A stretch of DNA of 64,000 bases from CAYRPN01 sp964426135. GTDB lineage: Bacteria; Planctomycetota; Phycisphaerae; Phycisphaerales; Phycisphaeraceae. The notes beneath the pieces were generated by a model that searched no databases, was not told the DNA's origin, and was given only the letters and a program-made list of their open reading frames with translations. Shown here piece by piece: positions 36,611 to 45,020 of this stretch. The translations under genes were made by a program, and so were the position numbers. Within the stretch, counting starts at the first letter, position 1, and the number at the start of each line of letters is the position of its first letter. The stretch is from positions 27,052-91,051 of the forward strand of contig CAYRPN010000003.1 of assembly GCA_964426135.1 (NCBI GenBank). The letters run 5' to 3'.

Positions 36611-37312
36611 ATGCCCCGCACCCTCCTCCTCTTCGACATCGACGCCACCCTCCTGCTCACCGGCGGCTCCGGAATGAAGGCGATGGACAACGTCGCCAAG
36701 AAACTCTTCGGCAATCACTTTCACTGGGAAGGCGTCAACAACAGCGGCGGACTCGATCCCGTCATCTTCGCCGAGGGCGCCGCCGTCAGCGGCGTCGCCA
36801 TCAACGACGAGCATCACCGCGCGTTCCACGATCACTACATCGCCGAACTCGAAGCCCAGATCGCCGCGAACATGCACGTCTTCACCGTGCTGCCGGGCGT
36901 GCACGACCTGCTCGCCATGCTGCGCCGCCGGGCCGCCACGCAGCAGGACATCGCGATGGGCCTGGTCACCGGCAACTACACCCGCGCGGTGCCGGTGAAA
37001 CTCAAAGCTGCCCGCATTGACCCTGGCTGGTTCGAGATCACCGCCTTCGGTGACGAAGCCCCGACTCGACCGCAGCTTGTTGAACTGGCCCTGAAGAAGT
37101 TCGAGCAGCGGCACAACAAGCGAATCGAACCTCGCCGCGTCGTGGTCATCGGCGACACCCCGCGCGACGTCCACTGCGCCAAGGCCCACGGCTGCGTCGC
37201 CTTCGCCGTCGCCACCGGCCACTACGACGCCAAAGCCCTGCACGCCGCCGGCGCGGACTTCGTCGTGCCCAACCTCCTCGACCCCACCCCCCTGCTGCGG
37301 CTGCTGGATTGA
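36611..37312 (+). CDS. HAD superfamily hydrolase, phosphoglycolate-phosphatase-like
   Basis: 233 residues. The first motif is FDIDATLLLTGG (8-19) with nucleophile and acid Asp, motif II VTGNYTRAV, and motif IV GDTPRDVHCAKAHGC. Helical cap between motifs I and II. Typical of C1-capped phosphatases or beta-phosphoglucomutase-like enzymes; the substrate is unknown. ATG at 36611 has no Shine-Dalgarno because the palindromic repeat right arm ends just upstream. Confidence 0.88.
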   Translation: MPRTLLLFDIDATLLLTGGSGMKAMDNVAKKLFGNHFHWEGVNNSGGLDPVIFAEGAAVSGVAINDEHHRAFHDHYIAELEAQIAANMHVFTVLPGVHDLLAMLRRRAATQQDIAMGLVTGNYTRAVPVKLKAARIDPGWFEITAFGDEAPTRPQLVELALKKFEQRHNKRIEPRRVVVIGDTPRDVHCAKAHGCVAFAVATGHYDAKALHAAGADFVVPNLLDPTPLLRLLD

Positions 37313-37617
37313 CCCTTTGGCCGGCCCCAGATTCCAACAAGAGTGGCCGGCCACGGACCCCCGGGGGCCAGAAAATCACGCCAACTCCAGTCGGTGTCAT
37401 CACTTACAAATTGACTGCCAGAAAGGTAGGACACTTTCCGGCCACTATTTCCGGACGGTAGAACACCCGTCCCGTTCCGTCTCTGGTCGATCCAAAGATG
37501 CCAAAGAACAACCGACGCCCGACTCAGCGGGCAGTGTCATTGACACCTTACATTGACCGATCGATGCCCCGGGTTACGGGGGCCGGCAAGAACCCCGGCG
37601 GCCCTCTGCTCCGCGGC
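37313..37617. other. Intergenic region, no gene seen
   Basis: This stretch has no coding signal. It includes a GC-rich imperfect palindrome (CCCCGGGTTACGGGGGCCGG followed by CAAGAACCCCGG at about 37567-37598). The family C element follows immediately. Confidence 0.4.
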
Positions 37618-37619
37618 TA

Positions 37620-37745
37620 AAGGAATGCGACCGAAATGACTTCGCGAATTGCCGGTCCTCCATTTCGCCGGCGGGCTTGCCCGCCGAGGGCGTCTCGGCG
37701 GGCAAGCCCGCCGGCTAAATGGGGAACTCATTTCGATCCCGTTCC
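37620..37745. mobile_element. MITE-like element, family C copy 3
   Basis: Ends GGAATGCGACCGAAATGAC and TCATTTCGATCCCGTTCC, with TA on either side (37618-37619, 37746-37747) and the standard CCGGCGGGCTTGCCCGCC palindrome core. If removed, the flanks read GGCTAAACGCC, again the end of a GCTAAAC-type repeat. Confidence 0.75.
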
Positions 37746-37771
37746 TAAACGCCGATCAGGCACCATCGAGC

Positions 37772-38266
37772 CTACATGCGCATCAGCAGCACCACGACAT
37801 GACAGGCGATCGCCCGGTTCTCCCCCACCGCGTCCACCTTCTCGTGCGTCTTCCCCTTGATGTTCACCTGCGATACTTCGCAGCCCAGTAAGCCCGCAAG
37901 GTTCGCCTTGATCGCGCTCTTGTGCGGGCTGAGCTTGGGGCGCTGCAGGATCACGGTCACGTCGAGATTGCCGATCGCGAAGCCCGCCTGCCGCATGCGC
38001 TTGACCGCCTCCTCCATGAACACGCGCGAGTCGGCGCCTTTCCAGTTCGGATCGTTGTCGGGAAAGAGCTGGCCGATGTCGTCCTGGCCCAGGGCGCCGA
38101 GGATGGCATCAACCACAGAGTGATAGACCACATCGCCATCACTGTGCGCGACGCAGCCGCGGTCGTGTTCAATGTGCACGCCGCCGACGATGAGCCTGTG
38201 GCCTTCTTCGAGCCGGTGAAGGTCGAAACCGTGGCCGATGCGGAAAGGTCCTCTTAGATCATTCAT
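37772..38266 (-). CDS. ispF: 2-C-methyl-D-erythritol 2,4-cyclodiphosphate synthase
   Basis: Converts CDP-ME 2-phosphate to MEcPP in the non-mevalonate isoprenoid pathway. Trimeric cytosolic zinc enzyme. 164 residues with metal-binding GHGFDLHRL (11-19, Asp-x-His) and HSDGDVVYHSV (41-51), and the C-terminal KGKTHEKVDAVGENRAIACH signature. The length is usual. No ispD neighbour. Confidence 0.96.
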   Translation of the reverse strand: MNDLRGPFRIGHGFDLHRLEEGHRLIVGGVHIEHDRGCVAHSDGDVVYHSVVDAILGALGQDDIGQLFPDNDPNWKGADSRVFMEEAVKRMRQAGFAIGNLDVTVILQRPKLSPHKSAIKANLAGLLGCEVSQVNIKGKTHEKVDAVGENRAIACHVVVLLMRM

Positions 38267-38307
38267 AAAAGCATGTCCGGCTACATCGGAAAGTCATTAA
38301 ACATTGT

Positions 38308-39108
38308 TCACCTTTGGGCTTTTCGGGTGAATAGCTTTCTCTCGAGATTTGTCTCTACTTCTGATGCGTCTTGAATCTCTTTGCCGTAGCGAGTGTACTC
38401 GGCATTGGCTGCGTCGCGCTCGAAGTACACATTTCCATCACTATCCACACTCCATCTCCCGAACTCGCGCTGGAGTACTTCGAGTTGCTTGACTCTTCCG
38501 GTGATGATCTCACGAGTTGCCTGCCGCAAACGACCGAATAGTTCAATTCGATATTCCATAGCAAACAAGCTGAGCCCGATCTCGTCTGAAGAAAGATCGG
38601 CCTCCACCAGCCTGGCTTTCAATCGGACAGGCAGTGTCTGATATGCGGAGTCCAAGAGATCGTTCGCCAAACGAAGCGCCTCGAACTCGGCGATTCGTTG
38701 TCGGACTTCATCCACCGAGCGAACTCCGTCGAGAGTATCACCCCACTCCTTCTGCACTGCCGTACGCGCCTTCATGTACGAGTGCATGGGGGCGTGGATT
38801 TCCTGAACGCATTCAAAAAGTGTTCTGCTCAACTCGGCTGACTTCGCGCCCACACTGTCGCCTCCGCTATCCGCGCCTGCCCGAAGTCCTTCGTGGACCC
38901 AAATCTGCTTCTCCACGCTCTGTTCAATATCACTCTCTCCCGTCAACTGAATAACCATGAGATTCTTGACCGCCTCCAACGCTACTCTCACATCATTACG
39001 CAACCGTTCCCGATCGTTGCTTCGCTGCGTGACTTGCTGATAAACAACAGCGGTCAATATCACCATGACCAACACCAGTGCGATTTTTCCACGGGAAAGG
39101 AACTTCAT
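38308..39108 (-). CDS. Signal-anchored protein of unknown function coupled to a sigma-54 regulator
   Basis: 266 residues. One N-terminal membrane helix (about 8-24, ALVLVMVILTAVVYQQV) followed by a long helical, charged extracytoplasmic domain reminiscent of four-helix sensor domains, but with no kinase or HAMP region. ATG at 39108 follows AAGGA; the frame also contains an ATG at 39141 overlapping the regulator stop (39128). Less GC-rich than its neighbours. Probably translated with the regulator; a sensing or accessory role is inferred only from position. Confidence 0.7.
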   Translation of the reverse strand: MKFLSRGKIALVLVMVILTAVVYQQVTQRSNDRERLRNDVRVALEAVKNLMVIQLTGESDIEQSVEKQIWVHEGLRAGADSGGDSVGAKSAELSRTLFECVQEIHAPMHSYMKARTAVQKEWGDTLDGVRSVDEVRQRIAEFEALRLANDLLDSAYQTLPVRLKARLVEADLSSDEIGLSLFAMEYRIELFGRLRQATREIITGRVKQLEVLQREFGRWSVDSDGNVYFERDAANAEYTRYGKEIQDASEVETNLERKLFTRKAQR

Positions 39109-39127
39109 TTTGCGTTCCTTGGAGCGA

Positions 39128-40510
39128 TCACTTGAGTCCATATTCCTTCAACTTCCGATACAGCGTCCGTTCGCCGATGCCCAGCATCTTCGCCGCCACT
39201 TCGCGGTTGCCCTGACAGACGCGGAGCGCATTGCGGATCGCCTGTTTCTCGATCTGGTCGAGGCTCAGGCCCGCCGGCACGCCGGTGGTTTCCATCTGTT
39301 CCGTCGCCACGCCGGCGCTTTGCAGCACCTCCGGCGGCAGGTGACGCGGCTCGATCTTGTCCGCCGCCATCACCACCGCGTTCTGCACCACGTTCATCAT
39401 CTGCCGGACGTTGCCCGGCCAGTCGAAACGCATCAGCGCGAGCTGCGCGTCCTCGCCGATCTGCGGCGCGGGCTTGCCCAACTGCTGGGCGATGCGGTTG
39501 GCGAAATGCTGCGCCAGGAGCGGCACGTCTTCGCGCCGGTCGCGCAAGGGCGGAATGCGAAGCTCGATGCCCTTGATGCGGAAGTAAAGATCCTCACGAA
39601 ATTTGCCGGTCTTCACCGCCTCGTTCAGATCGCGGTTGGTCGCGGCGATCAGGCGGACATTCACGTGCCGCGGTTCGTTGGAGCCGATGCGCACTACTTC
39701 GCCGCTCTCGAGCACGCGCAGCAATTTCGCCTGCATCGCCACGGGCATGTCGCCCACTTCGTCGAGGAACAGCGTGCCGCCGTCGGCATATTCGAACCGG
39801 CCTTCGCGTTCCTTCTCCGCATTGGTGAACGCGCCGCGCACGTGGCCGAAGAGTTCATCCTCCAGCAGGTTCTCGCTGAGTCCCGCGCAGTTCAGCGGCA
39901 CGAAGCGCGCCTTGGCCCGCTTGGAATTGTTGTGAATCGCCTGCGCCACCAGTTCCTTGCCCGTGCCGCTTTCGCCGATGACGAGCACCGGCGTGTTGGT
40001 CGGCGCGAACTGCTTGGCGAGCGTGAGCACCTGCCGCATCGTGGGCGAGGAACCGACGATGCCTTCGAAACCGAAGCGCTCGTCGAGCCGGCCGCGCAGC
40101 TCCGTGTTGCTGACGCGCAGCATGACGGTCTGGATCGCCCGCTGGCAGAGGTTGCGGAACACGTCGAGATCGAGGGGTTTTTCGATGAAATCGTACGCCC
40201 CGCCGCGGATGGCGCTCTTGGCCGTGGGCACGTCGCCGTGGGCGGTGACCATGATGGTCTCGGCGTTGGGCTGGTTCTGGCGGGCGGCGGCGAGGACTTT
40301 CATGCCGTCGGTTTCGCTGTCCATCACCAGGTCGGTGACGACAAGATCGAAGCTGCCGTGCTTCAGTTCATCCTCGGCGCTGGGCAGATCGTGGACGATG
40401 GTGCAGACGTGGCCCATGCGGCGCAGGGCCTCGGCCATGACCTCGGCGTGCTCCACCTCGTCGTCCACAACCAGCACCTGTGCGGCAGGCGTATTCGATG
40501 CGTCGTTCAT
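39128..40510 (-). CDS. Sigma-54-dependent response regulator (NtrC family)
   Basis: 460 residues: receiver domain (1-125; acidic pair D16-D17, phospho-acceptor D60, K111), AAA+ domain (145-385; Walker A GESGTGKE 179-186, Walker B LFLDE 247-251, arginine fingers in RFEYADGG and FREDLYFR regions), and a Fis-type HTH (about 420-458, GNREVAAKMLGIGERTLYRK). The sigma-54 contact loop reads GAFTNA (226-231) instead of GAFTGA, so its interaction with sigma-54 may be altered. No histidine kinase is adjacent, but a membrane protein overlaps or follows directly. Confidence 0.94.
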   Translation of the reverse strand: MNDASNTPAAQVLVVDDEVEHAEVMAEALRRMGHVCTIVHDLPSAEDELKHGSFDLVVTDLVMDSETDGMKVLAAARQNQPNAETIMVTAHGDVPTAKSAIRGGAYDFIEKPLDLDVFRNLCQRAIQTVMLRVSNTELRGRLDERFGFEGIVGSSPTMRQVLTLAKQFAPTNTPVLVIGESGTGKELVAQAIHNNSKRAKARFVPLNCAGLSENLLEDELFGHVRGAFTNAEKEREGRFEYADGGTLFLDEVGDMPVAMQAKLLRVLESGEVVRIGSNEPRHVNVRLIAATNRDLNEAVKTGKFREDLYFRIKGIELRIPPLRDRREDVPLLAQHFANRIAQQLGKPAPQIGEDAQLALMRFDWPGNVRQMMNVVQNAVVMAADKIEPRHLPPEVLQSAGVATEQMETTGVPAGLSLDQIEKQAIRNALRVCQGNREVAAKMLGIGERTLYRKLKEYGLK

Positions 40511-40565
40511 GCGGCGTGATCTTCGTGGTGATCGGGGATACGGTCAAGTGGGTGGCCGCGAGTGG

Positions 40566-40745
40566 ATCTCGCGCAAAGGCGCAAAGCACGCAAAGGAGGC
40601 ACTAAGGAATGGGGCCGAAATAACTTGGCGAATTGGCGGTACCCCATTTAGCCGGCGGGCTTGCCCGCCGGCTAAATGGGGAACTTATTTCGGTCACGAT
40701 CCTATTCTTTGCGAACTTTGCGCCTTTGCGCCTTTGCGCGATGCA
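40566..40745. repeat. Inverted repeat, family K copy 2, interrupted
   Basis: TCTCGCGCAAAGGCGCAAAG on the left and CTTTGCGCCTTTGCGCGA on the right enclose a family C element at 40605-40702. The uninterrupted relative is at 10625-10705. It fills the gap between the regulator and the TIGR01777 gene. Confidence 0.7.
40605..40702. mobile_element. MITE-like element, family C copy 4 (shortest)
   Basis: 98 bases: ends AGGAATGGGGCCGAAATAAC and GTTATTTCGG-like complement (ACTTATTTCGGTCACGATCC), TA on both sides (40603-40604, 40703-40704), core palindrome with minimal loop. Inserted in family K. Confidence 0.75.
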
Positions 40746-40831
40746 AGCGTTCTGACTATTCATGTCCAGGCCCCGGGCAGGTCGCCCATGACGGGCCACG
40801 TTGCCGCTGCACCGCTCTTCAGAACAACCGA

Positions 40832-41770
40832 TCACCCATAGATCGATCTCAGCGCGAAGGGCAGTTGCTCATCCATGAACTTGAACCCGCGTTCGATCAG
40901 CCGCTTCGGCGTCACGCGCCGGCCGGTCAGCGCCAGCACCGGCTCCGTGCGCATCAGGAAGCAGCCGAGTTTCACCAGCGGCGCCGGCACCGGCGGGCTC
41001 CATGGCCGGTGCAAGGCGCGGCGAAGCTCACGCATGAACTGGGCGTTCGTCACGGGATTCGGCGTGGCGACGTTGTAGATGCCTTCCATGTCCGGCGAAG
41101 CGATTGCGTCTTCAACGATGCGACACAAATCATCCATGTGAAGCCAACTGATGTACTGGCGTCCGATGCCCGCCGCGCCGCCGAGGAACCAGCGCGTCAG
41201 CGTGGCCAGCGTGGTGAGCGCCCCGCCGCCGCGCCCCAGAACGAAGCTGATGCGCAGCAGCACGCGGCGGGTGCGCGGCGTGGGATGCGCGGCAAACGCG
41301 TCCTCCCATTGCGTGGCGGTATGCACGGCGACGGCGGAGCCGGGGCCGGGCGTGTCGTGGCCGGGCGGCTGCGTTTCGTCGCACCAATGATCGAGCGTGT
41401 GGCCGTAGATCGCCGTGGTCGAGGCCTGGATGAGAACAGGCGGCGGCTTGGCGGCGGCGTTGATCGCCTGGGCCATGACGCTGACGGCATCGACGCGCGA
41501 CTGGTCGATCTCCATCAGCGCCTGGCGCGTGTAGCGGCAGTTCACGTTCTTGCCCGCGAGGTTGATCACGGCATCAGCGCCATCCACGACGCGAGCCCAG
41601 TCGCCCAGAGTGCGGCCATCCCAGTACACCTGCCTGGGCGCTGCGGCGTTTGGATCAGGCGTACGGGTGAGGATGACGACGTCATCGCCGCGCTGGACGA
41701 GTCGCGAGGCAATGCCCCGTCCGATGAAACCGCTGCCGCCTGCGATGACGATGCGCTGAGGATGCCGCAT
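40832..41770 (-). CDS. TIGR01777 family epimerase-like protein (SDR39U1)
   Basis: 312 residues of the extended-SDR/DUF1731 type. Nucleotide motif GGSGFIGRGIASRL (9-22), NLAGKNVNCRYT, and the family's C-terminal DUF1731 block (VTPKRLIERGFKF). Function not settled for the family (YfcH and relatives; NAD(P)-binding). ATG at 41770 follows AAGGA by seven bases. Confidence 0.9.
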   Translation of the reverse strand: MRHPQRIVIAGGSGFIGRGIASRLVQRGDDVVILTRTPDPNAAAPRQVYWDGRTLGDWARVVDGADAVINLAGKNVNCRYTRQALMEIDQSRVDAVSVMAQAINAAAKPPPVLIQASTTAIYGHTLDHWCDETQPPGHDTPGPGSAVAVHTATQWEDAFAAHPTPRTRRVLLRISFVLGRGGGALTTLATLTRWFLGGAAGIGRQYISWLHMDDLCRIVEDAIASPDMEGIYNVATPNPVTNAQFMRELRRALHRPWSPPVPAPLVKLGCFLMRTEPVLALTGRRVTPKRLIERGFKFMDEQLPFALRSIYG

Positions 41771-41852
41771 GGCTCTATCCTTTTTAAACTGTGATTTCAG
41801 TATAGACAGAAACAACAAACAAGTCAAGATGCTCGGAGGCGCGGGCTTGCGG

Positions 41853-41941
41853 GTAGGGTGCGTCAAGGCTCGGCGCGGACGCACCTCGGCGATCGATGGT
41901 GCAACGTGGTGCGTCCGCGCCGAGCCTTGACGCACCCTACG
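41853..41941. repeat. Inverted repeat, family A copy 2
   Basis: GTAGGGTGCGTCAAGGCTCG at one end and its complement (CGAGCCTTGACGCACCCTAC) at the other, perfect over about 30 bases, with a short unique centre. Located in the divergent spacer before the zinc-ribbon membrane protein. Confidence 0.85.
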
Positions 41942-41976
41942 CCTTTGCATCGTCTGGAGTTGATTAAAATGTCCGC

Positions 41977-42699
41977 ATGCCCGCATCAGCCCCACCGCAA
42001 TTGCCCGGCAAGTTCGGCATCCGCCTCAACCGATGCCCGCAGTGCTCCTATTCATTCCAAGGACTGCCGGCGGCGGGTCGGTGCCCGGAGTGCGGGTTTG
42101 TCTACGACGATTCCACGTTCGTCCTCGACGGCATTTCCCGCGGGGTGTCCACGATGAACCCGTGGCGCGTGGCGGGCTGGATTTACATTGGCGTCTTTGC
42201 CAGTTTCGGGCCGCAACTTGTGCTGCCGCTGGTGTTCGGGCGGGCCGGCGGGAGCGAACTGGCGATCGTTCTGGCGATCTTCGCGGTGATCTGGCTGGTG
42301 GTCCTGATCTGGCTGTTGGCGACGGGAAAGAAAGAGAAGCGCGGGATGGAGCCCTTTCTCTTTGCCAGCGGCGGCTTCGGCAGTTGCGGCGACCTGACGG
42401 CGGAGTCCAATGAAAAGCCGATCCTGACGCCCTGGCGGGACGTGGATACGGTGCTGCTGGAACAGAAAGGCAAGACGTGGTTCCGCCTGCGCATTGGGCG
42501 CGAAGGCTCGCGGCCGGGCACGTTCTATCAGACGGCGCTGGATGCGGGCGTGCGCTGTGACAGCGAAGGGGCACGTCACGTGCGCCACGTCATCGAGCGA
42601 TACATTGCGACCGCCAACGGCACCGACATCGCGCCGCCGGCGTTGCCCGAGCAGTTGCCGCTGCTCGACGATGACGATCAGGTCGAGACGGAGCGATGA
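41977..42699 (+). CDS. Zinc-ribbon membrane protein, hypothetical
   Basis: 240 residues. N-terminal double-CxxC zinc ribbon (NRCPQCSYSF ... GRCPECGFVY, about 19-43), two adjacent hydrophobic segments (about 67-87 and 92-115), then a soluble C-terminal domain (PWRDVDTVLLEQKGKTWFRL) that looks like a PH-like fold. This architecture is typical of planctomycete proteins whose role is not known. Probably inner membrane with both domains cytoplasmic. Confidence 0.75.
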   Translation: MPASAPPQLPGKFGIRLNRCPQCSYSFQGLPAAGRCPECGFVYDDSTFVLDGISRGVSTMNPWRVAGWIYIGVFASFGPQLVLPLVFGRAGGSELAIVLAIFAVIWLVVLIWLLATGKKEKRGMEPFLFASGGFGSCGDLTAESNEKPILTPWRDVDTVLLEQKGKTWFRLRIGREGSRPGTFYQTALDAGVRCDSEGARHVRHVIERYIATANGTDIAPPALPEQLPLLDDDDQVETER

Positions 42700-42720
42700 A
42701 TCAGCGATTTCAGAAGCTCA

Positions 42721-42843
42721 GGAACGGGGGCGAAATGACTTCGCGAACTGGCGGTCCCCATTTAACCGGCGGGCTTGCCCGCCGCGGGCGTCTCGGCGGG
42801 CAAGCCCGCCGGCTAAATGGGGAACTTATTTCGGTTCCGTTCC
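42721..42843. mobile_element. MITE-like element, family C copy 5
   Basis: GGAACGGGGGCGAAATGAC at the left end and GTTATTTC-like complement (TTATTTCGGTTCCGTTCC) at the right. Core palindrome CCGGCGGGCTTGCCCGCC. It starts 22 bases after a stop codon and ends 16 bases before the convergent DUF5684 gene stop. The flanking dinucleotides are CA/AC rather than TA, so its target duplication has decayed or differs. Confidence 0.7.
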
Positions 42844-42858
42844 ACAGTTGCCGCGGTT

Positions 42859-43209
42859 TCACTGCCCGCTGCCGGGCGTGACCGGGTTGTACTGGGCATC
42901 GCCGAAGCCGAGCATGGGGATGAAAATGAAGCCGAGGAACACCATGCCGATGGCGTAGCCCGTGCCTTTGCCGAAGTTCCTGGCGACATCGATCATCACA
43001 ATGATGACGATGACGATGCTGACGATGGGGATGAGCAGGAGAACGAACCACCAGAGCGGCCGGCCCGCAATCTTCAGGAGCAGAATGGTGTTGTAGATCG
43101 GGACGATCGCGCCCCATCCGGGCTGGCCGGCTTTCTCGAACATCTTCCACATGCCCGCGATGATGACGATGACGATGGCCAGAGGGATGATGATTCCGAT
43201 GATGCCCAT
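42859..43209 (-). CDS. DUF5684 family small membrane protein
   Basis: 116 residues with three hydrophobic segments. The conserved block MFEKAGQPGWGAIVPIYN (about 22-39) is diagnostic of DUF5684, found in many bacteria next to signal peptidase or as stand-alone genes. Function unknown. ATG at 43209. Divergent from lysC. Confidence 0.85.
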   Translation of the reverse strand: MGIIGIIIPLAIVIVIIAGMWKMFEKAGQPGWGAIVPIYNTILLLKIAGRPLWWFVLLLIPIVSIVIVIIVMIDVARNFGKGTGYAIGMVFLGFIFIPMLGFGDAQYNPVTPGSGQ

Positions 43210-43440
43210 GGTTTTTTCCCCGATACGTGAAAGAGGTTTGGTCGGACAGCTCCGTAGGAGATGATACCAACGAAGGATGACCACGCAAATAGGTTGTGGA
43301 TAATGTTGCTGGTGCGGCCGGCGATCGATTCCGACTGGTCCGCCGATGTACCGACCGCTCGATTTCCTGTAAATTGCCGCCCCCCGCGGCCCGATCGCCG
43401 TCGCGATCCACCGCCGGCAGAGTCCCCCAGCGAGCACCCC

Positions 43441-44757
43441 ATGCCAGTCAAAGTCGCCAAGTTCGGCGGGACGTCCCTCGCGGACGCCGCCCAGATGCGC
43501 AAGGTCAAGGCCATCATCGATGCGGACAAGGACCGCCGATATGTCGTGCCTTCCGCGCCCGGCAAGCGCTCGGGCAAGGACCAGAAAATCACCGACCTGC
43601 TCTACCTCTGCGACAGCCACGCGCGGCAGGGGTTGCCGTTTGATGAGGTCTGGAAAATCATCGAGGACCGCTATCTCGAAGTCGTCGCCCAACTTGGCCT
43701 GAAGCAGAATCTCAAGGCGAAACTCGACGAGGTGAAGGCGAACATCCCGCTGGCGCCCACCGCCGATTACGCCGCCAGCCGCGGCGAATATCTCAGCGGG
43801 CTGATCGTCGCGGAGTTGCTTGGATTCGAGTTCATCGACGCGGCCCAGGTGGTTTTCTTCGATTCGCGCGGCCGGCTCGACATGCAGCGCACGCAGGAGG
43901 TGCTCAGCGGTCGCCTGTCGCGGACGCCGCGGGCGGTGGTGCCGGGGTTTTACGGTTCCACGCCGGACGGCGCGATCAAGACCTTCAGCCGCGGCGGCTC
44001 GGACATCAGCGGCTCCATCGTGGCCGCCGGCGCTTTCGCCGGCGTCTACGAAAACTGGACCGATGTCTCCGGCCTGCTCATGGCCGACCCGCGCGTGGTC
44101 GAAAATCCCAGGCCCATCGACATGGTGACCTATCGCGAACTGCGCGAACTCGCCTACATGGGCGCCACCGTGCTGCACGACGAGGCGATTTTCCCCGTGC
44201 GCCAGGCCGGCATTCCGGTGAATATCCGCAACACCAACCGCCCGGAAGACCCTGGCACGATGATCATGCCCGACGCCAGTGACGTCGCTCACAAGGGCAC
44301 GATCACCGGCATCGCCGGCCGCAAGGACTTCACCACCATCACGCTCTACAAGGCGATGATGAACACCGAAGTGGGCTTCGGCCGGCGGCTGCTCTCGGTG
44401 CTGGAGGATCACGGCATCAGCTTCGAACACACGCCCACCGGCATCGACACGATGAGCGTCGTGGTCAGCGGCGCGTCGCTGGAAGGCAAACTCGACAAAG
44501 TGCTCGATCAGATTCGCGTGGACTGCGAGCCGGATTCGCTCGAAGTGCTGCCGAGCATGGCGTTGATCGCGGTGGTCGGCCGCGGCATGGCGAAGACGCC
44601 CGGCATGGCGTCGAAAGTGTTCAGCGCCCTGGCTGGCGGCGGGGTGAACATCCGCATGATCGACCAGGGCTCCAGCGAAATGAACATCATCATCGGCGTG
44701 GATTCCAGGGATTTTGAAAACGCGATGCGGGCGATTTACAAGGCGTTCGTCGGATGA
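43441..44757 (+). CDS. lysC: Aspartate kinase
   Basis: Phosphorylates aspartate, the first step to lysine, threonine, methionine and diaminopimelate. 438 residues: KFGGTS (7-12), kinase core with SRGEYLSG and FSRGGSDISGS, and two C-terminal ACT domains (about 300-438) for feedback regulation by amino acids (RRLLSVLEDHGISFEHTPTG). ATG at 43441 gives the canonical N-terminus. No riboswitch was recognised upstream. Confidence 0.96.
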   Translation: MPVKVAKFGGTSLADAAQMRKVKAIIDADKDRRYVVPSAPGKRSGKDQKITDLLYLCDSHARQGLPFDEVWKIIEDRYLEVVAQLGLKQNLKAKLDEVKANIPLAPTADYAASRGEYLSGLIVAELLGFEFIDAAQVVFFDSRGRLDMQRTQEVLSGRLSRTPRAVVPGFYGSTPDGAIKTFSRGGSDISGSIVAAGAFAGVYENWTDVSGLLMADPRVVENPRPIDMVTYRELRELAYMGATVLHDEAIFPVRQAGIPVNIRNTNRPEDPGTMIMPDASDVAHKGTITGIAGRKDFTTITLYKAMMNTEVGFGRRLLSVLEDHGISFEHTPTGIDTMSVVVSGASLEGKLDKVLDQIRVDCEPDSLEVLPSMALIAVVGRGMAKTPGMASKVFSALAGGGVNIRMIDQGSSEMNIIIGVDSRDFENAMRAIYKAFVG

Positions 44758-44806
44758 AGCCTCCGACCGGCTGCGATCACCGAAGGGGAGCGCGGGCCGT
44801 TCCCAC

Positions 44807-44946
44807 GTCGGGTCACCGGGGCTGGAGTCCGCGGAAGCCCCGGAATGCCGCGCTGGCGTTCACCAGGTCCGCGGAGATCGTGATTCGTTGGAACAAGGTG
44901 AACCGGTCCGGGGCATGCGCCGAGCCTGCTGCCCCGGCCACCCGAC
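44807..44946. repeat. Family I repeat copy 2
   Basis: Same structure as 25820-25955: GTCGGGTCACCGGGGCTGG at the start, GATCGTGATTCGTTGG and AAGGTGAACCGGTCCGGGGC inside, CCCCGGCCACCCGAC at the end. It occupies most of the gap between lysC and the next gene. Confidence 0.8.
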
Positions 44947-45020
44947 CGAACCTCGCCGCGCGAATCTTTTGCGAATGCGCGAGCAGCCCGCTACTGTTCC
45001 CCAGGCTCTCCCTCAATCTG

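Noticed and set aside
37313..37619. Remnant integrase or phage attachment site
   Set aside because: No coding trace and no tRNA or direct repeat pair was found.
43210..43440. Lysine riboswitch upstream of lysC
   Set aside because: I looked for the conserved lysine-riboswitch boxes and did not find them.
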